Assembly: GCF_032884065.1 (NCBI RefSeq)
Contig: NC_088865.1
Span: 43,161,152-43,225,151 of the forward strand
Origin: Artemia franciscana
Taxonomy: Eukaryota > Arthropoda > Branchiopoda > Anostraca > Artemiidae
Length of the DNA stretch: 64,000 nt
Direction of reading: 5' to 3'
In this document: positions 23,167 through 34,142 of the stretch, in pieces
Position numbering within the stretch: position 1 is the stretch's first letter
Layout of the letters: each line of letters starts with the position of its first letter
Translations under genes and position numbers: made by a program
The notes under the pieces: model-generated
What the model was told of the DNA's origin: nothing
The model's input: the letters and a program-made list of their open reading frames with translations, nothing else
The model's database searches: none

Positions 23167-23440
23167 AAAACTAATTTTTTTAGCTGAAAGTAAGGAGCGA
23201 CATTAAAACTTAAAACGAACAGAAATTACTCCGTATATGAAATGAGTTGTCCCCTCCACAATCCCTCGCTCTTTACGCTAAAGCTTTTAATTGTTTTAAA
23301 AAGTAGAATTGTGGCAAAGAGTTAAACTTTAGCGTAAAGAGCGAGGGATTGTGGAGGGGACAACTCATTTCATATACGGAGTAATTTCTGTTCGTTTTAA
23401 GTTTTAATGTCGCTCCTTACTTTCAGCTAAAAAAATTAGT
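23167..23440. repeat. Fold-back palindrome with about 118-base arms
   Basis: The left arm, from AGCTGAAAGTAAGGAGCGAC through CCCTCGCTCTTTACGCTAAA, is mirrored by the right arm (TTTAGCGTAAAGAGCGAGGG to GTCGCTCCTTACTTTCAGCT) with essentially perfect complementarity across a loop of about 40 bases. It is the 5' module of the element. Confidence 0.92.
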
Positions 23441-24873
23441 TTTTTTTATTTAATTTCTGAACGTTTTTGAATTAATGCATGTTTGGTTTTGGCTCTCCGC
23501 ACATAAATTATTAAAATGAAATTTGTATATTAATTCTTTTTTTGGCTAAATGGCTTTCTCTTAGTTTTGATCAGACGATTTTGAGAAATAAGGGGTGGAG
23601 AAGGAGGCCTAGTTGCCCTCCAATTTTTCGGTTACTTAAAAAGGCAACTAGAACTTTTAATTTTTAATGAACGTTTTTATTAGTAAAAAATATACGTAAC
23701 TTAAGAATTAACTTACGTAACAAACTTTCATAACCTTATATTTTTATTATGTATACGAGGGGGTTTGTACCCTCGTTAATACCTCGCTCTTTACACTAAA
23801 TCGCAAGTTTTGTCCCAATTCTTTAAGAATGACCCCTGAATCAGAAAGGCCGTAGAATAAATAGTTGAAATTACTAAAAATACTTTAGCATAAAGAGCAA
23901 GGTATTTATCTCCTCCTAAATACCTCGCTCTTTATGCTAAAGTATTTTTAGAACCCCTCGTATGCGTAATAATCTCTGTTCGTTTTAAGTTTCAATGCTA
24001 CTTCTTCCTTTCATTTGAAAAAACGTTTTCATGTTTATTTTTCATTGTTTTCTTATAGTAATGCTAGAGAATCCTGCGCCCTTGTCATTGAATTTTTCTT
24101 CCCCCATGACAGATTCCTCCAAGGAAAGATCCTCCAACATAGCCCACCCCCCTCAGCCCCACCCCCAAAGAAAATAAAATCCCCCTAAAAACGTCTGTAC
24201 ACTTCCCAATAACCATTACTATATGTAAACACTGGTCAAAGTTTTGTAACTTGCAGCCCCTCCCCCAGGGACTGTGGGGGAGTAAGTCATCCCCAAAGAC
24301 ATAGTTATTATGGTTTTCGACTATTCTGAACAAAATGGCTATCTCAAAATTTTGATCCGTTGACTTTGGGAAAAAATGAGCGTGGGAGGGGGCCTAGATG
24401 CCCTCCAATTTTTTTGGTCACTTAAAAAGGGCACTAGAACTTTTCATTTCCGTTAGAATGAGCTCTCTTGCGACATTCTAGGAACACTTGGTCGATACGA
24501 TGACCCCTGGGGAAAAGAAAAAAAAACAAAACAAACAAACAAACAAATAAACACGCACCCGTGATTTCTGGCAAAAAATACAAAATTCCACATTTTTGTA
24601 GGTAGGAGCTTGAAACTTCTACAGTAGGGTTCTCTGATACGCTGAATCTGATGGCGTCATTTTCGTTAAGATCCTACCACTTTTAGGGGGTGTTTCCCCA
24701 TATTTTCCTAAATAATTTTCTCAGGCTCGTAACTTTTGATGGGTAAGACTAAACTTGATGAAACTTATATATTTAAAATCAGCATTAAAATGCGATTCTT
24801 TTGATGTAGCTATTGATATCAAAGTTCAATTTTTTAGAGTTTTGGTTACTATTGAGCCGGGTCGCTCCTTACT

Positions 24874-24895
24874 ACAGTTCGTTACCACGAACTGT
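24874..24895. repeat. Terminal hairpin of the element family
   Basis: Nine-base arms ACAGTTCGT and ACGAACTGT flank a four-base loop, TACC here and GGTA on the other strand. Copies of the same hairpin mark element ends at 34011, 39159, 41369, 46389, 49249, 51176 and 52608, some with one to three mismatches. Confidence 0.9.
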
Positions 24896-24898
24896 TTG

Positions 24899-27800
24899 AC
24901 TATAAAACCATAGACTACCATCTCTCCATCAAAACTTCGATTCTTTCAAGTAGAATCATCTTTAATAAAGACTATAAAAAAACAAACCACCGTCTCCCAA
25001 TTGCATTTTCGATAAATTTCAAGTAGAATCATCTTTAATAAAGACTATAAAAAAACAAACCACCGTCTCCCAATTGCAATTTTGATTCTTTCAAGTGAAA
25101 TATTTCATAAAAACTAAAAAACAACAAACCACCGTCTCCCAATCCCATTTTCGATACTTTCAAGTAGAATCAGCTTTAATAAAGACTATAAAACAACAGA
25201 CCACCGGCTTCTAATCATGATTTTGATTCTTTCAAGGAAATATTTCATAAAGACTATAAAACAACAGACCACTGTGTTACAGTCGTAATTTCGATTCTTT
25301 CAAGTGGAATCAGCTTTAATAAAGACATTAAAACAACAAACCACCGTCTCCCAATCCCATTTTCGATACTTTCAAGTAGAATCGGCTTTAATAAAGACTA
25401 TAAAACAACGGACCACCGTCTCCCAATCGCAATTTCGTTTTTTTTTACAAGAAGAATCGGCTTTAATAGAGACTACAGTCAAAACAGACCACCGAATCTC
25501 AATTGCAATTTCGATCCTTTAAGTGGAATTGGCATTAAAAAAGGCTATAAAACAACAGACCACCATCTCCCAATCGTAATTTTGATTCTTTCAAGTGGAG
25601 CGGGCCTTAATAAAGACTATAAAACAACAGACCACCGTCTCCCAATTGATATTTCGATTCTTTTAAGGGAATTGGCTTTAATAAAGACCATTAAACAACA
25701 GACCACCGTCTCCTAATTTCAATTTCGGTTCTTTCAATGAGAATTGGTTTTATTAAAGACTATATAACAACAGACCACCGTCTCACAATCGTAATATTGA
25801 TTCTTTCAAGGGGAATCAGTTTTAATAAAGACTATAAACAACAGACCACTGTTTTCCAATCGCAATTTCGATTCTTTCAAGTTGAATCGGCTTGAATAAA
25901 GACTATAGAACAACATACCACCGTCTCCAAATTGCAATTTCAATACTTTCAAGTAGAATCAGCTTAAATAAAGACTTCAAAACAACAGACCACCGTCTTC
26001 CAATCGCAATTTTAATTCTTTCGGGTGGAACCATTAATAAAGACTATAAAACAATGGACCACCGTCCCCCAATAGCAATTTCGATACTTTCAAGTAGAAT
26101 AAGGTTTCATAAAGAGTATAAGACAACAGACCACCGTCTCCCAATCGCAATTTCGATTTTTTCAAGTAGAATCGGCTTTAATAAAGACTATAAAACAACA
26201 GACCACCGTCTTCAAATCGCAATTTTGATTTTTTCAAGTTGAATCAGCTTTAATAGACCACCGTCTTCCAATCGCAATTTTGATTCTTTCAGGTGGAACC
26301 ATTAATAAAGACTATAAAACAATAGACCACCATCCCCCAATAGCAATTTCGATACTTTCAAGTAGAATATGATTTCATAAAGACGTCCCCCAATAGCAAT
26401 TTCGATACTTTCAAGTAGAATATGATTTCATAAAGACTATAAAACAACAGACCACCGTCTCCCAATCGCAATTTCGATTTTTTTCAAGTAGAATCGGCTT
26501 TAATAAAGACTATAAAACAAAAGACCACCCTCTTCCAATCGTGATTTTGATTCCTTCAAGGGAAATATTGACTATAAAACAACAGAACACTGAAACAACA
26601 GAAACTAATAAAGACTATAAAACAACAGACCACCGTCTCCCAATCGCAATTTCGATTTTTTCAAGTAGAATCGGCTTTAATAAAGACTATAAAACAAAAG
26701 ACCACCGTCTTCCAATCGTGATTTCGATTCCTTCAAGGGAAATATTGACTATAAAACAACAGAACACTGGTTTCCAATCGCAATTTTGATTCTTTTAAGT
26801 TGAATCAGCTTTAATAGAGTCTATAAAACAAAAGACCACCGCCTCCCAATCGCAATTTCGATTCTTTTAAAGGGAATTGGCTTTAATAAAGACTATAAAA
26901 CAACATACCACCGCCTCCCAATCGCAATTTCGATTCTTTTAAAGGGAATTGGCTTTAATAAAGACTCTAAAACAATAGAACACCACCTCCCAATCGCCCT
27001 TTTGATTCTTTTAAAGGGAATCGGATTTAATAAAGACTATGAAACAACAGACCACCGTCTCCCAATCGCAATTTCGATTCTTTTAAGGGGAATCAGATTT
27101 AATAAAGACTATAAAACAATCAGATGACTGTTTTCCAATCGCAATTTCAATACTTTCAAATACAGTCAGCTTAAATAAAGACTTTAAAACAACAGACTAC
27201 CGTTTCCCAATCACAATTTTGATTCTTTCTGGTGAAACCTTTAATAAAGACTATAAAACAACAGACCACCGTCTCCCAATCGCAATATTGATTCTTTCAA
27301 GCAGAACCTTTAATAAAGACTATAAAACAGCAGACCACAGTCTCCAAATCACAATTTCGATTCTTACAAATGGACTTGGCTTTAATAAAGACTATAAAAC
27401 AACACATCACCATCTGACAATCACAATTTCGATTCTTTCAAGCGGAATTGGCTTTAATAAAGACTATAAAACAACAGACCACCATCTCCTAATCACAATT
27501 TCGATTCTTTCAAATAGACTTGGCTTTAATAAAGACTATAAAACAACATATCACCATCCGACAATCTCAATTTCGATTCTTCCAAGCGGAATTTGCTTTA
27601 ATAAAAACTATAAAACAACAGACCACCGTCTCCTAATCGCAACTTCGATACTTTAAAGTAGAATCAGCTTTTATAAAGACTATAAAACAACAGACCACCG
27701 TCTCCCAACCGCAATTTCGATACTTTCAAGTAAAATCAGATTTCATAAAGACTGTAAAACAAAAGGCCACCGTCTCCCAATCGCAATTTCGATTCATTCA

Positions 27801-28170
27801 AGTCGAATCGGCTTTTATAAAAACTATAAAACAACAGACCATCGTCTCCCAATCGCAATTTTGATTCTTTCAAGCAGAACCTTTAATAAAGACTGTAAAA
27901 CAACAGACCACCGTCTCCTGATCACAATTTCGATTCTTTCAAATGGACTTGGCTTTAATAAAGACTATAAAACAACATATCACCATCTGACAATCACAAT
28001 TTCGATTCTTTCAAGCGGAATTGGCTTTAATAAACACTATAAAACAACAACTTCGATAAAAAAGCAACTTCGATTCTTTCAAATGGAATCGACTTTAATA
28101 AAGACTGTACAACAACAGACCAGTTTCTCCAATCACATTTTCAATTCTTTCAAGGCTTTAATAAATCTTC
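24899..28170. repeat. 72-bp minisatellite array, right part
   Basis: About 45 units of the same 72-bp repeat, some shortened (missing the AAGTGGAATCGG-CTTTAATAAAG part, e.g. near 26030, 26290, 27240). Local higher-order copies exist. A segment with CCCCCAATAGCAATTTCGAT is repeated back-to-back around 26335-26440. A unit group with CAAATGGACTTGGC and CATCTGACAATCACAA occurs at 27365-27450 and again at 27935-28020. The array ends at about 28170. Confidence 0.95.
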
Positions 28171-28274
28171 TATTGTTCCTCCTTACCATAACTTTCAAGG
28201 TAATGGTTCAAGATTGGTAGTGTACTTACTTCATTCATAAGAATTCAAATCATTGCGAAAATTTAAATCTCTCT

Positions 28275-28486
28275 TCATGTTACCGCCTTGAATGAGTCTT
28301 CGTCAGAATCAGAAGTTAATCTTCTTTTGGACGTCCATTGCAGAGGAACTTGTGAGGCAATTGTGATGAAGAAAGCTTCCCTCCTAATAAATTTTTTGTA
28401 AACTCTGTCCATGGTCGTCCTTAGAATTCTTCCTAAGCTTAATATTATGCAAAGTAGGAGCTCAGCCGAGATTACAATTTTGGGAG
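28275..28486 (-). CDS. Possible 3'-terminal exon of an unknown gene
   Basis: On the minus strand, ATATTTTAG precedes a 70-codon open stretch that ends at TGA 28277-28275. It encodes a hydrophobic segment (IVISAELLLCIILSL), a basic region (MDRVYKKFIRRE) and an acidic C-terminal tail (TSDSDEDSFKAVT). Codon composition looks real and differs from the adjacent repeat array. It lies in tetraspanin intron 2 on the same strand, but its phase does not fit that gene and it contains a stop. It is therefore either an alternative last exon or a separate gene. Family not recognised. Confidence 0.35.
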
Positions 28487-28924
28487 CTAAAATATTGACA
28501 GTGGTCAAGAAAGGTTCTCAAATATGAGAACTTTCAACCGCAAAAGACACTGGTTTTTACGGGAATTGTCTAAAGATTCTTAAGGTACCTGCATATTAAC
28601 TCTATTTCAGAAAGTAAGCTATACAAAAATATTTTCTTATCTGAATTACCAGGGCTATACTGAGAGAAAATCTGAGATAGCCAGGACACGTTCAACGGAT
28701 GAAAGATAATATATTGTCGAAAATCGTCATTTTTGATGAAACGAAAAGTAGGTCATCTCCGAATGGGAAGGGAAGAAATCATAAGAAAGAATTCAAAGTC
28801 AGCCTCCGTTTCGTATTCAAAGGAAGCTGGGGGATGTAAAGAGAAAAGCTATAAACAGATTCGGATGGAGAGGAGCGTCCATTTATGTGCTGGTCTATGG
28901 TGGCTTGTTCCTACAGTTATATAC

Positions 28925-29063
28925 TAGTAGTAGTTATAGTAATAGTAGTAGTAGCAGTAATAGTAGTGGTAGTAGTAGTAGCAGTGGTAGTAATAATAGT
29001 AGTAGCAGCAACAGTAGAAGTAGTAGTAGCAGTATTTGTAGTATTAGTAGTAGTAGTAGTAGA
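28925..29063. repeat. Imperfect (AGT)n trinucleotide tract
   Basis: About 140 bp of AGT with AGC, AAT and GGT variants. Confidence 0.95.
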
Positions 29064-29403
29064 TCGAAAAAAGGAATAACAATGGAAAATACTTTGCATC
29101 TTTTTTCAAAACATAATTTCTCCTGTCATATCTGTTACAAGAAATTCCGCCTCTAAATTGAGGGTTCATTTGGGTCTTTCTTACATTAAGGGACTATAAT
29201 TGTTCTCATTTTTATAATTTGAGCACTTCCAAATAATTTACCCAGTTTATATTTAATATTGTTCAATGACTACAGCTCCGCTTTAACTCTAACTTTATAA
29301 AACTGTAACTAGAATATATTGCAACAATATTTTAACACAATAAGGAATGAGCAGATTCTTTTTAATAAAATGAATGTCCTCGAATTTTTTTTCCCCCTTT
29401 GTG

Positions 29404-29558
<155 letters not shown>

Positions 29559-29605
29559 AAAGTCTTTAACAAACCAATGTCCAAAAAAGATTGAAAATAA
29601 CTTGC

Positions 29606-29785
29606 ATGTTCTTGTATGACTCTCATTATTTCATAGGCTCTGTTATCCCTCTGTGTCTCATATATTAGCTGATAGAATCTGTCTTTCAACCAAAATGTTC
29701 CCTTTGACCAAATAGTGCTATTGTCCAAAATATAAGCAGCGCCAGCCAATTCGAAAATACAAGCAACAATGCAGAGAATACCGTA
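29606..29785 (-). CDS. Tetraspanin, TM3 and start of large extracellular loop
   Basis: A 180-bp, 60-codon, phase-0 exon on the minus strand after acceptor TTCTAG. It encodes the end of TM3, YGILCIVACIFELAGAAY with the conserved Glu, then the amphipathic A/B helices of the large loop (WLKDRFYQLIYETQRDNRAY), ending VIQEH. Joining to VQCCG of the next exon in frame requires splicing at CAT/GCAAGT, a GC donor. The nearby GT (four bases further on) would break the CCG frame. The (GA)n tract follows in the intron. Together with the flanking exons this gives 188 residues of a standard tetraspanin. Confidence 0.9.
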
Positions 29786-32700
29786 CTAGAATGGATATTA
29801 TTTATATAGAGATGTTTGGCTTTAAAACACCAAATTAATTTAGTCAGTTTAATCCACAATTAATGAGTAATAATACTAACGAAACAAATAAATCAGCAAT
29901 AATTAATAGAACTAAACAAAGACATAAATTGGTTATAATATTCAATACTAAACAAATGCGAAAGGATTAATGATAATAACTAAATGAACTATCCAATAAA
30001 ATTAGTTTACGCGGTAATTACGTTCTAAGACCATACTGGCTATACAAGACATTTGACAAAAAAAGAACGAGAAAATACAATTAAAAAATAACCGAGAACG
30101 CGAGGGTATTTTCGGCTGTTGAAAAAACGAAGCGAAAAGACAAACGCAAATATTTCGCACACTTCCCCCAACCTGTCCTTTGAGCGTTGTAATACTGCAG
30201 AGGATTAAGTCACACTTAGGAACTTTCCTGCTGAAGTTCGCAGCTCAAATTTAACATAATTTATTTCATTAATTTTTTCTTAAATAGAGCCTGGCTTTTC
30301 AACACTTATTGAATAACACTGTCTTGGGTGCATAGTTTGATTTTTCTGCATCTTGTTTTCTCCATGGTGTCAGCATAGCGTTTATTTCAAATGATAATAA
30401 TATCAGTTCAGTCAGTTCAGTTCACTCGGGTTGAATAAAAAAAAAAATATAAATAGTCATACTCATATACATACAAATATAAGTCAAACTGTAGAGCATG
30501 ATCAGGAAATTTTTCATTTCCTTTCTGATGAACACTGTAATTTCAGCCTTAAATTTTATTCACAAAAACTAGAAGTTGTTCTTTTAATCGACAAATCGAA
30601 TATTTATCAAAGGCCATGTCCCTTGGCACCACCTTTTTACTCCTTCACCTCTTTCAGTCACCCATATTTTTCCACCAAAAATCCGTTTTCTACGCTTTGA
30701 CTTTTTCTGAGAGACTCAGCTACGGAAATTTCCTTCTCACCGCCCTTTACAAAGCTGTCGCTCTGCTTTATACTCTGTAGGCTATACGTTTTCATAAGAT
30801 TTTCAACATCTTATTTCGTAAGATATAAGATTTAGACTGTTAAAACAAAAACCTGTTCAGCATTTTCAAGCCAAGTCCTGACTAAATGTAAAAAAAAAAA
30901 TTAAGTTCTGTCTCAGCATACAAACAAGATAATCTAAACTGCAAATTGAATAAATGCAAAAGCGGGTGAAGTTTTGACTTAGTTTTAAAACAACCTAACT
31001 GTGTATTCAGTACAAAAACGAGTCATTTCCAGACTTGTTCTAAAAGTGAGCCAAGTCAAAGTAAGCAGTGACTTCCCCCTTAATTTTTAAGGGTAAACTC
31101 CAACCGTTGTGGTGGTCCATTCACGCATTATTCTGATTTCAAATGCTTTGTCATTATAGTATGAACACTGCACTATTTTTCAGAGCCGTATTAAATACCA
31201 AATGATGGTTTTATTGGAGCATTTGAAGTTTATTTAAAGTTCATTTGAAGTTATACATTATTTGGCTCTTTTTCTGTAATTTAATAGATGGCGCCTATGA
31301 AGTATCTTGAATTACATTTCTTCATATACGATCAGCAGTTTATCCTACAAACCTAACTTTTCGATTGTAATTCTCTTCAATATATTGTTAAATCAAAAGT
31401 AGTTTAATGTAATATTACAAAATATAATTTTAGTGGAAACGTAAAATTTGGGAGCCAGAATTCTTTAACTCGCCAAATGTCATAAGACCGTTCTGATGTG
31501 CAGAAACTATCCAGATATTTCATACATTTTGTTATTAAAATGTAAATACTGCTCCATTTTCCTTTACCATGTTTAAATGTCGAGGGACTGTTTTCGTGTA
31601 GAAGTGTATCTGAAATTCACTTAAGATCCCCTTTGTTTCCTAAAGATAAAAACATTTCTCGGGCCGTTGTTTCTAACTCAATAGACAGCGTTTAAGCATT
31701 GTCTGAAATTGCAATCTTTCACATACTACTGACAATCAAAAGAAATTTAATTCAATTTTGCTACACTATGTTACATAATATTTAAATACAAATACGTTCT
31801 AAGACCTTATGCTTCAAAAGATTAGTTTTTGTTTTTAGCATTCAAATTTCTTCTTTTTCTTTCTCTCCTCTTTTTTTCTGAGCGCTGAGGGCGGCCTGGC
31901 AAAGGTCTTTGCTGAAAGTCTTCTTTGTCTTTTTGTTATTCTTTTTTATTTTCATTCACTGAAAATCGCTCTCGGTTTGGTTTCTGAATCATTTTTTCTT
32001 CATATTTTTGTCTTGTTTTCTGTCAAACGTTATAGAACATTTTTACATATATCATATTTTATGTAATATATTAAAATAGTATAATATACGATATGGTAGG
32101 CTATAATAAAGTCTTATATGCTGGGCTTCGCTTGGGTCCTAGCACTCGGTATGCAGCGGGCTTGTGTATGTTTAATTTTAGCTGTCGCTTTTCTTCTAAC
32201 CAGAGATTAATATTAACTTCTGCATGATGTTATAGTGTTACCATGGGTTAGATATGACCACCATAGTAAAAAAGAAAAACAAATTTTTACTGAAACTCGT
32301 GATTTATCTAGATCTTTTTTTAGGCCAAAAATGTGAGTATGCGAGTTTTCACGAAAAAAAAATATGATTCCAGGGAAAAACACATATTAGATCGTTTAAT
32401 TAATAAAAAATAAATATGAAGTAATAGAAAAAGGTTCATGGTCGTCAAAAATGCCGGTCAAAGTGGAAATTGATTAACTGTACTAGCAAACTGCAAGTGA
32501 AGAGCGACCCTTGTCAATGGCAACCGAAACTTTAGAAATCGAAATTTGGATTACAATTTATCCAACAAATAAATATATTATTTATTTCTTTTATCGATGA
32601 TTTACATATGCACAAAGCATTAATTATAAAGTTGCTCATTATAAATTAATAGCTCATGAAAGTTCGTATAATTTCTGAAATAGGAATTAGACTGCCCCAG

Positions 32701-33084
32701 TAAGTGGTACGATTTTGGTGGGAACTTTCTCATAGAATTCAATATGCACAAGAAGAACTTTAAAGGCGCCATACACAAAATGTTATACTTATCATTGTTT
32801 CTTATGAAGTGAATAATTATTCATGGGATAATACATTTAATTTCTGATATAGGCTGAAGTGTGCATTATGAAGCCTAAAGAGGCGACAGCTGCTTTGTTT
32901 ATTTCGAATAAAAAAACTAAGTACGGCTTTTTTCGAAATGTTACTGTGAAAAGGCTAAATTACTATTAAAAAACTGTGTTTAAGTTTGGTGTATTTAGTG
33001 GTATTTAGTGTATTTAGTGGTGTATTTCTTGTATTTAGAGTAGCCGTGGTATGCTATTGAAAATGAACAGAAGTTGAATGAAAC
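29786..33084. other. Tetraspanin intron 1, left part, unassigned
   Basis: AT-rich DNA without recognised genes. A small tandem repeat of about 12 bp (TGTATTTAGTGG type) occurs at about 32990-33040. A pyrimidine-rich stretch lies near 31845-31880. Confidence 0.4.
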
Positions 33085-33370
33085 TAAAACAAGTTTTTAA
33101 AATGAAAGCAAAAACGACATTAAGACCTAAATCAGACAGAAATTATCCTGCAAATGAGAGGTTCCTCTCCCTCTTCGATCCCTCGTACTCCACGCTACAA
33201 TTTCACTTTTGGCCTTCTTCTTCAAAAACGACAGCTCAAACGCAAGCTTGTGTGTAGAGAGCGAGGGTATAGGAAGGGGTAGCCCACTTCATTTACGTGT
33301 GAATTACTGTCCGATTTACGAATTAATGTCACACTTTATTTCTATTTGAAAGAGATTGTTTTTTTATGTA
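33085..33370. repeat. Highly diverged fold-back element
   Basis: It shares the layout of the fold-back family (AACGACATTAAGACCTAAAT, CTCCCTCTTCGATCCCTCG; then GAGCGAGGGTATAGGAAGGG, ACGAATTAATGTCACACTTT) with many substitutions. It represents an older copy. Confidence 0.6.
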
Positions 33371-33523
33371 ATTGCGGAAACAAAGGGACTTTTCCGGTTG
33401 ATATTTTCACTTCGTTATGTATTTTTTATTTTTCCTGTATGCTAATAATTCGGATACCGTATGTTAATATTTACTAGCAATTTGGTATCGGGCTTATCAG
33501 CTTTTACATTTTATGTTTAGAAA

Positions 33524-33570
33524 CGTCTGATGAAGCACAACAGGATACAAATGTATCTGTAGAAAGTGGC
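33524..33570 (+). other. Hammerhead-like CTGATGA...GAAA motif
   Basis: CTGATGA (33527-33533) and GAAA (33562-33565) bracket a hairpin formed by ACAGGATAC and GTATCTGT. The arrangement CTGATGA - stem II - GAAA is that of the hammerhead ribozyme core, found in Penelope-like and other retroelement ends. Six unpaired bases separate CTGATGA from the stem, which weakens the match, and stems I and III are not obvious. Confidence 0.25.
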
Positions 33571-34007
33571 ACAACAATATTCTATATTTGAGGGTTTCCA
33601 ATAACAGAGCGCTAAGCCAGGGAGCAGGTGCGTAATTTGCTATGGGGCATGTTTGCTATGGGAAATGTTGAAGTAAAACAACGGTAAAGACTAAATGTTT
33701 TATTATCAAGTTTAAGAACAAAAAATCTTCGCGCTATAGAAAAAAGCAGAAAGGCACATCGTAACATTTTAATACTAGTTGGCTAAAATCGTTAATGTAC
33801 TTGAAAAAAATATTTGTGGTTTTTCCCATACAATATCTTATTTGCCAAACAAAAGGAAAAAACTCGTTTTTCCGTTTGTTAAGAATAAGAGATGGATATT
33901 AAGCTTAAGGTATCAAACCCCCCTCAATGCGCATATAGTTATTTGAATTAGTAAGTGAATTACCATCGCTACTCAAACTTAAAAATAATTAAATAAGATG
34001 GCTCGTT

Positions 34008-34142
34008 CAAACAGTTCGTGATAAGGTACTGTAAAAAAGCGGCGACTCGACTAAATAGTAACCGAAATTCTAAACAACGGAATTTTGACAAAAAATAGAT
34101 CCATGAAAAGAATCAACTTTTAATCTAATTCCAAGTACTATT
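34008..34142 (-). mobile_element. Detached hairpin end of the palindrome/hairpin element
   Basis: The terminal hairpin (34011-34032) followed by the complement of the last about 130 bases of the element (CGACTCGACTAAATAGTAAC, AAATTCTAAACAACGGAATT, TTTTGA...). It abuts the 5' end of copy B, which itself lacks exactly this segment. Confidence 0.75.

Larger units (their letters stand above)
23157..24898 (+). mobile_element. Non-coding palindrome/hairpin element, complete copy A
   Basis: About 1.74 kb inserted in the minisatellite. Left to right: a large perfect fold-back (23167-23440), a unique segment ending in TACGTAAC-rich DNA, a second palindrome (about 23878-23950, about 31-base arms around TCTCCTCC), a C-rich segment, an AAAC-repeat patch (24520-24550) and a terminal hairpin at 24874-24895. 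No coding frame is present. The same order of modules recurs in at least nine other places in the window. The right end is always the hairpin followed by TTGA. The element resembles no class I can name: it lacks transposon-type inverted termini, a poly(A) tail and LTRs. Confidence 0.8.

Noticed and set aside
24085-24333. Glycine-rich minus-strand frame, also seen at 35006-35233
   Set aside because: It recurs wherever the C-rich block of the palindrome/hairpin element occurs and is broken differently in each copy, so it is not a gene.
23157-24898. Helitron assignment for the hairpin-ended element
   Set aside because: The hairpin is terminal but there is no CTRR 3' end or TC 5' start, the flanks do not show clean A/T insertion, and the large fold-backs are atypical.
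25892-28220. Open frames of up to 145 codons with NKDYKTTDHRLPIAISIL repeats
   Set aside because: Same minisatellite read in another frame. Unit drift includes frameshifting and shortened units, so no conserved repeat protein is encoded.
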